Source of the DNA: an uncultured Acetobacteraceae bacterium
GTDB lineage: Bacteria; Pseudomonadota; Alphaproteobacteria; Acetobacterales; Acetobacteraceae
NCBI GenBank assembly: GCA_937902425.1
Contig: CALFNB010000226.1
Location: forward strand, 1-33,698
Length of the DNA stretch: 33,698 bases
Direction of reading: 5' to 3'
The notes under the pieces: generated by a model
What the model was told of the DNA's origin: nothing
The model's database searches: none
The model's input: the letters and a program-made list of their open reading frames with translations, nothing else
Part shown: positions 1 through 8,680 of the stretch, piece by piece
Numbering within the stretch: position 1 is the stretch's first letter
Layout: each line of letters opens with the position of its first letter
Position numbers and translations under genes: made by a program

Positions 1-180
1 GACCGTGGCGATTGGTGCCGGGCGTCCAGCTACCGCCGCAATGGGTCGAATGCGGCGGTTTTCGATTCGCTCTTCTGGCGAATCCCGTTGAAGACTGTGA
101 GTTTCCGCGCGGTGCGTTGCATGGTTCCCATAAACTGGCCACCGTTGCTCATTGAACCAGGCGAAAAAGGGAAACGTTGA

Positions 181-825
181 TTGACGACCTCAGAAACCGG
201 ATCCCGGGTCGGAGCAATTGATGGTGAGATCGAGGATCGTATATCCCATGCGGCGATCGTGGGGGCCTCCGATGACGCGCCGCCGATCAACCCACGCAAC
301 CTCATTTGGGTGGCGCTGGCACTCGCCATCCTCGCCGCCGCCGTCACCATCGACAATCTCTGGCTGCTCAACTTCATCCACGTGATGGCAGGCGTGCTGT
401 GGACCGGCATCGACCTGTTCATGGGCTTCGTGATTGGTCCGATCCTGCGCCGTGCCCCTTTCGCGGCGAGGCGTGCCATCGTGCTGCGTCTTATGCCAAA
501 GACACTTTTTCTGCTGCCGACGCTGGCCACGATCACCGGCACCGCCGGCTGGTTCCACGCCCGCCAACTCGGGCTGCTTGAGGTCCCCTGGCCCGCATAT
601 GGATGGGTGCTGGCCTCACTGGTGATCGTCGCCGTGCTGACCGTGCAGGGTTTCGCGGTGCTACTGCCGGCCAACCTGCTGGTTTATTTCGAGATGCGGA
701 AGCCAACCCCCGATGACGCCCGTATCGGCAGGCTGATGCGGCGCTACATCTATGCGGTCGCATGCCAGGGGGTGATGCAGGTCGCGATCATTCTGGTGAT
801 GGCACGTTTCGTCACGGGACTTTGA
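181..825 (+). CDS. integral membrane protein, DUF2269/CopD-like
   Basis: 214 aa ORF with a TTG start and several hydrophobic helices (LIWVALALAILAAAV, LNFIHVMAGVLWTGIDLFMGFVIGP, WVLASLVIVAVLTVQGFAVLL). The start codon is uncertain. Confidence 0.6.
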   Translation: MTTSETGSRVGAIDGEIEDRISHAAIVGASDDAPPINPRNLIWVALALAILAAAVTIDNLWLLNFIHVMAGVLWTGIDLFMGFVIGPILRRAPFAARRAIVLRLMPKTLFLLPTLATITGTAGWFHARQLGLLEVPWPAYGWVLASLVIVAVLTVQGFAVLLPANLLVYFEMRKPTPDDARIGRLMRRYIYAVACQGVMQVAIILVMARFVTGL

Positions 826-1193
826 AACAAGAAATGCGCATTGCCGTGCGTCGACCCGCCCTCGTTGCTCGGCCTGGATTGCCCGTCCGGCTACCGCCGT
901 CCATCCATGCGTTGGCAGCCAAACCGCTCCTTGGTCGGCAACCGCGGCAGGTAAACGTGAAACCCACACCGCCAGATGTGTGTCTGACGTTCGCGGGCGA
1001 AAGGCGCCGTGACTGTGGGTTGATCCAGATCAACGACGAGAACGCGGTCCCGGACTAATTGTGAAGGCCTTCGATCGAATGGAAGCCGTGCCGGCCATCC
1101 TCCGTGCCGTTGTATCCGAGAACCAGTGAATGACGCTTTCTGGTGCCGGGCCGCGATGAACGCCTGCCAAACATCCTTGTCGGGAGGAACACA

Positions 1194-1898
1194 ATGCGCG
1201 CAATAGATGTGATGACGCCCAATGTGATCACAGTCAATCCAGAAACATCGGTCCAGGGCCTGGCGATGTTGCTCTCAGAGCGGGCTATCAGTGCCGCTCC
1301 GGTTGTCGACTCCAGCGGTCGCATGCTTGGCATTGTCAGCGAGGGCGACCTGCTGCATCGCGCCGAACTCGGCACTGAACGTCCCGATGAGCGCCGGCAC
1401 TCATGGTGGCTGGAACATTTCGCGTCGGGCCTCGCCAGGGACTATGTCAAATCGCACGGCCGCGCAGTCAAGGACATCATGACGCGCGATGTCGTCACGG
1501 TCGTGGAGGAGACGAATCTTGCCGATGTCGCGATGCTGCTTGAGACGAATCGGATCAAGCGGGTGCCGGTCATGCGCGATGGTAAGATCGTCGGCATCGT
1601 CAGCCGGTCCAATCTCGTGCGGGCGTTGGGGGCGACAATGGCCGCTCCCACATCCGGTGCCGTCAACGATGATCGCGCGATCCGCGCGAGGCTCCTGGCG
1701 GAATTAGGGCAACAGCAATGGGCGGCCAGGGTCTGGGCCCAGGACATAATCGTCAGCGGCGGGGTTGTACATCTATGGTTTGGGTCGGACGAGCCCGAGG
1801 AGAGACGCCAGGCTGTACGGGTCGCGGCCGAAAACGTCCCGGGCGTGCGCGGCGTTGAGGAGCACCTCTTACCGATTCCCCTGATGCCCACGATCTGA
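1194..1898 (+). CDS. CBS domain-containing protein with C-terminal BON-like domain
   Basis: Two CBS repeats (AIDVMTPNVITVNPETSVQGLAMLLSERAISAAPVVDSSGRMLGIVSEGDLL; VKDIMTRDVVTVVEETNLADVAMLLETNRIKRVPVMRDGKIVGIVSRSNLVRAL), then a BON-like tail (IIVSGGVVHLWFGSDEPEERRQAVRVAAENVPGVRGVEEHL). GGGAGGA RBS precedes the ATG at 1194. Confidence 0.88.
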   Translation: MRAIDVMTPNVITVNPETSVQGLAMLLSERAISAAPVVDSSGRMLGIVSEGDLLHRAELGTERPDERRHSWWLEHFASGLARDYVKSHGRAVKDIMTRDVVTVVEETNLADVAMLLETNRIKRVPVMRDGKIVGIVSRSNLVRALGATMAAPTSGAVNDDRAIRARLLAELGQQQWAARVWAQDIIVSGGVVHLWFGSDEPEERRQAVRVAAENVPGVRGVEEHLLPIPLMPTI

Positions 1899-2055
1899 TC
1901 GAAAGGTTGACTGCCCCGGCTGGCGCGCCCCTCGGCCAGCCGGCCACGGAACGCTCGCGAGTTCGGCCGAATGGTTGCGAGCATCCGGCGAAATGGCTAT
2001 ACTCACCGGCGGAAAATCGGCCGAAAAGGAAACGTCGGCTGCGTGGGGGGCGCCG

Positions 2056-3132
2056 ATGCTCTTGTTTCGACAGTTGTTCGACCCGCAATCCTCGACCTAC
2101 ACCTATCTGCTCGGCGATGGACGCGGCGGCGAAGCGGTGCTGATCGATCCGGTGTTCGAGCAGGTGCGGCGCGACGGGGCCCTGATCGATGAGCTTGGCC
2201 TCAGACTGGTCGTGACCCTGGAAACCCATGTCCATGCCGATCACGTGACCGGTGCCTGGCTGATCCGGCAGCGGACGGGCAGCAAAATCATGCTGGCGGC
2301 GGCGAGCGGCGCGGAGGGTGCCGACCGTTATTTGGTGCGGGACGACGTGATTGCCTTTGGTGCGCGGCGGCTTCTGGTTCGCGCGACACCGGGCCACACC
2401 AACGGCTGCCTGACTTATGTGCTGGACGACAGCAGCATGGCGTTCACCGGCGATTGTCTGCTGATCCGCGGCAGCGGCCGCACCGATTTCCAACAGGGTG
2501 ACCCGGCGGCGATGTATCGCTCGGTGCACGATTGCATCTTCAGCCTTCCGAATGATTGCCTGCTCTACCCGGCCCACGATTACCGCGGCCTCACGGTGAC
2601 CAGTGTCGATGAGGAGCGCCGCTTCAACCCGCGGCTCGGCGGCGAGATCGCGGTTGGTGATTTCGCCGGCTATATGAAGAACATGCGGCTCGCCCACCCG
2701 AAGCTGATCGATGTCGCGGTGCCGGCCAATCTGCACTGCGGCCGCCCCGAGAACGAGGCCGGACTCGCCGCCGCCGACCCAACCTGGGCGCATCTGCACT
2801 ACAGTTTCGCCGGCGTGTGGGAGATCGATCCGCACGCACTCGAAGAGCGTGCGCGGGACGTGCAGGTCCTCGATGTGCGTGAGGCGGACGAGTTCAACGG
2901 CCCGCTGGGCCATATCACCGGAGCGATCCTCATTCCGCTCGGCGAACTGTCCGGGCGCTTCGGCGAATTGAGCCACGACCGCCCGGTCGTCGCGGTCTGC
3001 CGGGCCGGCAGCCGCTCGGCCCAGGCGATTTCGATACTTCAACAAAACGGATTTACCGACGTCGCCAATTTGACCGGCGGCATGCTGCGCTGGCGCGCGG
3101 AAGCCCATCCGGTCGAGGGCGGCAGTGGTTAA
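2056..3132 (+). CDS. MBL-fold persulfide dioxygenase-like hydrolase fused to a rhodanese domain
   Basis: Metallo-beta-lactamase HxHxDH motif (ETHVHADHVTG) in ETHE1-like context, plus C-terminal rhodanese with active loop VCRAGSRS. Confidence 0.88.
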   Translation: MLLFRQLFDPQSSTYTYLLGDGRGGEAVLIDPVFEQVRRDGALIDELGLRLVVTLETHVHADHVTGAWLIRQRTGSKIMLAAASGAEGADRYLVRDDVIAFGARRLLVRATPGHTNGCLTYVLDDSSMAFTGDCLLIRGSGRTDFQQGDPAAMYRSVHDCIFSLPNDCLLYPAHDYRGLTVTSVDEERRFNPRLGGEIAVGDFAGYMKNMRLAHPKLIDVAVPANLHCGRPENEAGLAAADPTWAHLHYSFAGVWEIDPHALEERARDVQVLDVREADEFNGPLGHITGAILIPLGELSGRFGELSHDRPVVAVCRAGSRSAQAISILQQNGFTDVANLTGGMLRWRAEAHPVEGGSG

Positions 3133-3283
3133 TCAGAAGCCACTACGCCAGCTGACAGGGGCGGCGAACAGGAAGAGTGAGGTTTGTCATCTCCATCTGC
3201 GCCGAGGCGCACAGTTTGGCACAAGGCGGGTTGTTGGTAACGACGTCAGGGGTTGCCCGGGAGACGACCGGGGAAGGCTTCGA

Positions 3284-3544
3284 TCATGCGCGTATGAGGG
3301 CGGCACGCGAGACCAGATCAACGCGGCGGCCCGCCAGGCAAGCCAACTCCTCCTCCAGTGCCAGGAAAGCGAACAGGTCGATCGGCCGATCGAACTCCAC
3401 CAGCAAGTCCAGATCGCTTTCCGTCCGTGCTTCGTCCCGAACCACCGAGCCAAACAGCGCGAGCGAACGGATCGGCCAGCGCCGCCGCAAGTCCGTCAAC
3501 GCCGCGCTTAAGCGGGCAATGATCGCGTCCTTTTCACTCATCAT
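3284..3544 (-). CDS. minimal nucleotidyltransferase (MNT/MntA-like)
   Basis: NTase signature FGSVVRDEARTESDLDLLVEF (GS...DxD) in a small ORF of about 87 aa. Confidence 0.8.
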   Translation of the reverse strand: MMSEKDAIIARLSAALTDLRRRWPIRSLALFGSVVRDEARTESDLDLLVEFDRPIDLFAFLALEEELACLAGRRVDLVSRAALIRA

Positions 3545-3716
3545 ACCGGTCCATGGCACGGCGCCATCGCCATGCGCGAGAACCCCGCGCGGACCGCGTC
3601 ACCGGAGGTGCCACATGGCCGTGACCGAGCGAGACATACACGGACGTTGCGTGTGTGGAGCAAAGACGAGACCGTGCAACCTGGACGTAACGCCTGTTGG
3701 TTGACGGTCCGTTCGC

Positions 3717-4424
3717 ATGACCTCCCTGGATATCGCCTTTGGTTTTCTGGCTGGCATCGTTTCATGCCTGACGCCGGAGGCGTTGCTGCTGTTTCCTTTG
3801 ATCCTCGGAGCCGCCGGTGCCGAGACCCGTGCGAGCGTGATCGCTCCCGCGGTAGGCCTGGGTCTTTCGCTCGTGCTGACCGGCCTTGTCGCTGGTTCGT
3901 TCACGTCGCTGACCGGTATCGATTTTCGCCACGTCGTGTGCGCCTTGCTGTTTCTGCTGGGGATCGCCCTGCTGAGCGCATCGCTGGCCGAGCGATTTCC
4001 CCGCCTCACGGGCGGTCGCGGCGACCTGTTCGCGGCGCACGGCGCGACGTCGTTCGGCCGCGCGTTTCGCCTGTGTCTGCTTGCTGTTTTCGTCGGCGCG
4101 AACTGGTTTCCGATGGCCGGGCCGATACTTATCAGGGCTTCGGCGATGGCCGCGGATATCTGGTATTCCGGTCTGGCGCTGGCGGTCCTGTTCGCGTTTG
4201 GCATGGGCGCGGCGGCTCCGTGGATCTTCCTTGGCCGGATCATTCGGCTGTTGCTTCGTCCGTTCGGCGGCGGCGTTCTGCACGGCATGGCGGGCAAACG
4301 CCTGTTGGGCCTTACACTCCTGGCGGTGGCGATCGTCGGCGGCACCCGGTTGGAGTTCATCATGACGCACTGGCTTTCTGGGCTGTTGCCGGATTGGACC
4401 CGCAAGCTCGCGACCACCTTTTGA
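3717..4424 (+). CDS. CcdA/DsbD transmembrane-domain-like membrane protein lacking canonical cysteines
   Basis: Six-TM-like hydrophobic pattern with CcdA-type duplicated motifs: GIVSCLTPEALLLFPLILGAA (vs LSPCVLPLIP) and GANWFPMAGPIL (vs GWTPCIGPIL). Confidence 0.72.
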   Translation: MTSLDIAFGFLAGIVSCLTPEALLLFPLILGAAGAETRASVIAPAVGLGLSLVLTGLVAGSFTSLTGIDFRHVVCALLFLLGIALLSASLAERFPRLTGGRGDLFAAHGATSFGRAFRLCLLAVFVGANWFPMAGPILIRASAMAADIWYSGLALAVLFAFGMGAAAPWIFLGRIIRLLLRPFGGGVLHGMAGKRLLGLTLLAVAIVGGTRLEFIMTHWLSGLLPDWTRKLATTF

Positions 4425-4475
4425 GCGAACGACCGGGCTGGCGCGGCCCCGGCCGCTGCTGTCAAGGTTCGCGGC

Positions 4476-7325
4476 ATGAGGCTCACCCTTCCCGGCACGA
4501 CCCGCATGGGCCTGCCCGTCTCCATCCGGTTCGACGACCGCCAGATTGAAGCTCTGGAGGGCGAAACGGTCGCCGCCGCTCTCTCGGCCGCCGATATCCT
4601 GACGTTCCGCCGTACTTTGAACGGAGCGCCGCGCGGTCTGCATTGTGGCATGGGCGCCTGCCAGGATTGCGTCGTGACGATCGACGGCCGGATCGGCCAG
4701 CGTGCCTGCGTCACCTCGGTGCGCGCGGGCATGGACATCCGCTCCACGCCGCCAGCGAATGTCACGTCCCTTGGCGACACGCATCCGCCGGAGGAGCGCG
4801 CGCCAGACATCCTTGTCGTCGGCGGTGGCCCAGCTGGTCTCGCCGCCGCCATCGCCGCCGCGGAGGCAGGTGCCGGCGTCGTGCTGCTCGACGAGCGCAC
4901 CGCGACCGGCGGGCAATACACCAAGCCGCTGGGTGGAGCCCAGAGCGACGCCACCCCCGATACGCGGTTCCGCCAAGGCGCTCTGGCCCGCGAGCGCGCT
5001 GTTCGCGCCGGCGTAACGATCGAGACCGAGGCGTTGGCCTGGGGAGCGTTCGCTCCGGACGAGATCGCCGTACTGCTGCGCGGCACCGCGGTGACGTTTC
5101 GCCCGAAGCGGCTGATCCTCGCGACCGGCGCGCATGAGCGGCCGGTCCCGATCCCGGGGTGGACATTGCCCGGCGTGCTGACCACGGGAGGACTGCAAAC
5201 GCTGGTCCGCACTCAGTTGGTGTGTCCCGGCGAGCGCGTGTTGCTGGCTGGTACCGGGCCGCTGAACCTGCAGGTGGCGTGTGAGCTGATCGCGCGCGGC
5301 GTGAAGCCGGTGGCGGTGCTCGACACCGCGCCGCCGCCCTGGTCGGCCGCGTGGCGCGAGATGTTCCGGATGCTGACAGCCGCTCCCGATCTGATGGCCG
5401 ATGGCGTGCGAATGCTGTGGACCCTGCGGCGGGCGGGCGTTCCGGTCCTGTGGTTGACGCCGCTGATTGGCCTGACCGGGTCCGGCCGAGTGGAGGCGGC
5501 GGTGCTGCCGGATCGCACCATCGCGGTGGACGTCGTGGCGCTGAATGCCGGGTTCCAGCCTGAGGTTGCCCTCGCCCGGGCACTGGGCGTGCCGCATCGT
5601 TTCGTGGACAGCGGTCTCGGCCATCTGGCGACCGAGACCGATGAGGATGGCCGCACCGCGCTCGGATCGGTGTTCGCGGTCGGGGATGGCGCGGCTTTGG
5701 GTGGCGCGCGCGTGGCGGCGGCGCGAGGACGGTTGGCCGGTTTGGGGGCGGCCCGCGATCTCGGCCATGCAGCGCCCGAGGACAGTGGAACACGCAAGGC
5801 GTCGCGGCGGGCCATGGCGTTTCAGAACGCTCTGTGGCGGACGTTTCCGCTGCCGCCCGTCGACCCCGGTTCGATCGCCGATGAAACGATCGTGTGCCGG
5901 TGCGAGGAGGTCACGGCCGGCACGCTGCGCGCGGAACTCGCCGCGGGATTGCTGTCGCTGGCGGCGCTGAAGAAGGCGACGCGAGCGGGGATGGGGCGAT
6001 GCCAGGGCCGGTTCTGCGCCGCCACGGTCGCGCGAATGTGTCCGGGTGCGTCCGAGCCGGACGGCTTCGCGGCCCCGCGCGCGCCGGTGCGGCCGGTTCC
6101 GGCGGCGCCCTTGATGCACGAGGCGCCCGAGTTTCAGGCTCCCTTGCTGGAGGATCTGACGCCGCCGCCGCGTGCTGATGGCGCATCGAATGAGCGTTTC
6201 ACCGCCCAGGTAACGGTGATTGGCGGTGGACTCGCGGGTTTGTGCACGGCGTATTACCTGGCCCAGGGCGGGGCGGATGTGCTGATCGTTGATCGTGACG
6301 AACTGGGGATGGCGGCGAGCACCGCCAACGCGGGCAGCCTGCATGTGCAGTTGCTGTCATACGATTTCACCGACGACACGCCGGAGGACGGCGGTCCGGC
6401 GGCGCACACCTTGCCGCTGGCGCCGCGCGCCATCGCGTTGTGGAAAGAGATCGGCGCCGCCGTGGGCGAAAGTCTCGGTATTCGCACGGAGGGCGGGCTG
6501 ATGCTCGCGGAGGACGCGGCCGGCATGGCGTGGTTGCGCCGCAAGTCGGCGATGGAGCGGCGTTGTGGGATCGAGAGTCATGTGCTCGGCGCCAACGAAC
6601 TTTCGTCCATTGCCCCGGCGTTGTCGGAGCGGATGGTGGGCGCCGATTTCGTGCCGGCCGAGGGTTACGGCGATCCGTTACGCGGTACGCTCGCGGTGCG
6701 GACATTGGCGTTACGGCACGGTGCACGGGTTCTGGCCGGCGCGGAGGTGCGGACGATCGCGCGCGAGGGCTCACGGTGGGTCATCGATACGTCTCGTGGG
6801 CGTATCGAAACCGCGACAGTCGTCAACGCTACCGGTCCCTGGGCCGCGCGCACCGGACGGATGGTGGGACTGAATTTGCCGGTGACCGGAACGGTGCAGC
6901 AGGTGATGGTGACGGAGCCGGCGCCAATGCTGACCCGTCATTTGATCGCGGTCGCCAATCGGCACCTGTCGCTGAAACAGCAGGCCAGTGGTGGGTTTTT
7001 GGTTGGTGGTGGCTGGTTCGGCGGGTTCGACGCCGCGACCGGCCGCACGCATAATCTGCGGCGGAATATCGAGGGCAATCTTTGGGTCTGCGGCCGCGTG
7101 TTGCCCGCGTTGCATGGGCTGTCGATGATACGCGGTTGGACCGGTATCAATACGGCCATCGATCGCGCGCCGATCCTTGGTGAGGCACCGGGGTTGCCCG
7201 GCTTCTATAATACCGTGACCGCGAATGGTTACACACTCGGACCAATCGTGGGTAAGCTCACGGCGGAGGCGATTTTGCATGGGGAGGTGGTGGACCCACA
7301 TTATCGGTTGGAACGGTTCGGTTGA
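4476..7325 (+). CDS. three-domain fused FAD-dependent oxidoreductase: 2Fe-2S (HcnA-like) + NAD/FAD and BFD-like (HcnB-like) + DAO (HcnC-like)
   Basis: HCGMGACQDCVVTIDGRIGQRAC ferredoxin-like site; first Rossmann ILVVGGGPAGLAAAIAAAEAGAGVVLLDE; BFD-like VCRCEEV...MGRCQGRFC; second Rossmann VTVIGGGLAGLCTAYYLAQGGADVLIVDRD followed by a DAO fold to the stop. Confidence 0.88.
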   Translation: MRLTLPGTTRMGLPVSIRFDDRQIEALEGETVAAALSAADILTFRRTLNGAPRGLHCGMGACQDCVVTIDGRIGQRACVTSVRAGMDIRSTPPANVTSLGDTHPPEERAPDILVVGGGPAGLAAAIAAAEAGAGVVLLDERTATGGQYTKPLGGAQSDATPDTRFRQGALARERAVRAGVTIETEALAWGAFAPDEIAVLLRGTAVTFRPKRLILATGAHERPVPIPGWTLPGVLTTGGLQTLVRTQLVCPGERVLLAGTGPLNLQVACELIARGVKPVAVLDTAPPPWSAAWREMFRMLTAAPDLMADGVRMLWTLRRAGVPVLWLTPLIGLTGSGRVEAAVLPDRTIAVDVVALNAGFQPEVALARALGVPHRFVDSGLGHLATETDEDGRTALGSVFAVGDGAALGGARVAAARGRLAGLGAARDLGHAAPEDSGTRKASRRAMAFQNALWRTFPLPPVDPGSIADETIVCRCEEVTAGTLRAELAAGLLSLAALKKATRAGMGRCQGRFCAATVARMCPGASEPDGFAAPRAPVRPVPAAPLMHEAPEFQAPLLEDLTPPPRADGASNERFTAQVTVIGGGLAGLCTAYYLAQGGADVLIVDRDELGMAASTANAGSLHVQLLSYDFTDDTPEDGGPAAHTLPLAPRAIALWKEIGAAVGESLGIRTEGGLMLAEDAAGMAWLRRKSAMERRCGIESHVLGANELSSIAPALSERMVGADFVPAEGYGDPLRGTLAVRTLALRHGARVLAGAEVRTIAREGSRWVIDTSRGRIETATVVNATGPWAARTGRMVGLNLPVTGTVQQVMVTEPAPMLTRHLIAVANRHLSLKQQASGGFLVGGGWFGGFDAATGRTHNLRRNIEGNLWVCGRVLPALHGLSMIRGWTGINTAIDRAPILGEAPGLPGFYNTVTANGYTLGPIVGKLTAEAILHGEVVDPHYRLERFG

Positions 7326-7438
7326 TGGAGTGGACGAAAGCCGTTTGGCGGGCATGGCTGAAAATCGTCCGACCACGTTGAAGGGGCTTCGACGCAGCCG
7401 AGACGTTCGGGGGTTTGTGCTTGCCGGACGGCCACATT

Positions 7439-7508
7439 CATCACGAAGCTTTCTTCGAACTCGCACGGTATCTTCGTGAGCTTTGAGCGCTTCGCGTCCT
7501 TTGTGATG
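7439..7508. repeat. degenerate palindromic octamer-like repeat
   Basis: CATCACGAAG (7439-7448) versus CTTTGTGATG (7499-7508), 9/10 complementary, with internal CTTCGTGAG, CTTTGAG, CTTCGCG units. Confidence 0.4.
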
Positions 7509-7559
7509 TATGTGACCGCGGCGAGGCACGGACGACCAGGGCGGCGCACCCCGCCGCGA

Positions 7560-8369
7560 TCAGCCGCTCACACCCCAGGCGATCGCATTGCGCAGCAACG
7601 TAATGAACGCACCGGACTCCCACGCGCCGTGAAACACGGGCGGCGTCTTGTCCGCGGGGTCATTCGCACGGCCCGCGCGGGACGCGGGATTGTGGCAATG
7701 ACCGAGAGCGAGGTACGTCACGCCGCCGTTGCCGATCTGCCGCGTATACCCGAGCACGCGCGTCTTACCGTCGGGAAGCAGCGATGTGTCCGAAGCATAC
7801 ACGGTCCCGATGCTGGGTGACACCGCGCCCGGACCATAATCCGCGGTCAGCAGGATCCGCGTGGACTCCGGGTGTTGCAGTTCGATGAAGTACGGCTCGT
7901 CCTCGACTTCGAATGACGTGCCAACTCCTTTGGTAAGCGCGTGATCGGAATCACTCACGTCGACGCGAAACTTACAGAGCGGGGGGTGAGTGAGAAAATA
8001 GCTGCCGAGGACGGCGTGGTGCTCGGTCTTGACGGTGCGGCGCTGGCGCACGCCCTCAACGCGCTCGGCTTTGCCGCCGCTGGTTCCGTGTAATCCCAGC
8101 CAGTGGCCGCCGGCTTCCATCCACTGCTGGATGGCGCGGGACTGCGCGGCGTCGGGATACGGACCGGCGACATAAGTGATCAGCAGCCGGGAGATCGGCA
8201 GCCATTTCTCAATGTCCGCGAAGTCGTTGCCGACCGAGGCGGGAACGTCCTGCTCGGCCAGCAGGCCCAACAGCCGCAGGCGGGCATAATCGTGGTCGTG
8301 GCCGGCACCGGAGCCGGGCGGAAAGCCGCCGGTGATGAGATGCGCTCGGCCGGGGTTCTTGTCAGTCAT
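7560..8369 (-). CDS. ThuA-like domain protein
   Basis: LITYVAGPY...WMEAGGHWLGLHGTSGG...YFLTHPP...DSDHALTKGV...DEPYF...GRVTYLALGHC-type pattern of ThuA (type 1 glutamine amidotransferase-like) proteins. Confidence 0.78.
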   Translation of the reverse strand: MTDKNPGRAHLITGGFPPGSGAGHDHDYARLRLLGLLAEQDVPASVGNDFADIEKWLPISRLLITYVAGPYPDAAQSRAIQQWMEAGGHWLGLHGTSGGKAERVEGVRQRRTVKTEHHAVLGSYFLTHPPLCKFRVDVSDSDHALTKGVGTSFEVEDEPYFIELQHPESTRILLTADYGPGAVSPSIGTVYASDTSLLPDGKTRVLGYTRQIGNGGVTYLALGHCHNPASRAGRANDPADKTPPVFHGAWESGAFITLLRNAIAWGVSG

Positions 8370-8453
8370 TGGATCGCCTCGCTGGCTGTTCGACTTTCTT
8401 GGTGGCGAATGAGATTGACAAAATTGGCCGTCCTGTCAAATGGCGCGGTGGTA

Positions 8454-8478
8454 GATTGGTTACATATTACAACCAATC
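8454..8478. promoter_or_regulatory. perfect inverted repeat, possible operator
   Basis: GATTGGTT-acatattac-AACCAATC in the intergenic region between the divergent ThuA-like gene and the OMP gene. Confidence 0.35.
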
Positions 8479-8680
8479 GCCGGTTGCATCGGTGTCGATC
8501 CGAGTACTCAACCGAAATGACCAATTTCGCGGTACTCGGCTGACGTACCGTTTGTGCGGCACTATCCGTGGCCTGGTTGGCAGCACGCAGGAACCTATTG
8601 ACCTTTCGTGCGGTCTGTGCTGTAGGCTGATATGAGCACGACTGCAACGACAGGGGTTCAACCTTGACTTAGGGGGTCAT

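Noticed and set aside
1753-3108. 451-aa minus-strand ORF opposite the MBL-rhodanese gene
   Set aside because: Shadow ORF; the forward frame has intact HxHxDH and CRAGSRS motifs.
3762-6344. 860-aa minus-strand ORF (and 537-aa 3599..5212)
   Set aside because: Antisense shadow of the high-GC fused oxidase and CcdA-like genes; low-complexity R/A/G-rich translation with no domain motifs.
8415-8439. TTGACA as a sigma70 -35 box
   Set aside because: No acceptable -10 at 16-18 nt spacing; the hexamer is instead one arm of a TTGACA/TGTCAA inverted pair.
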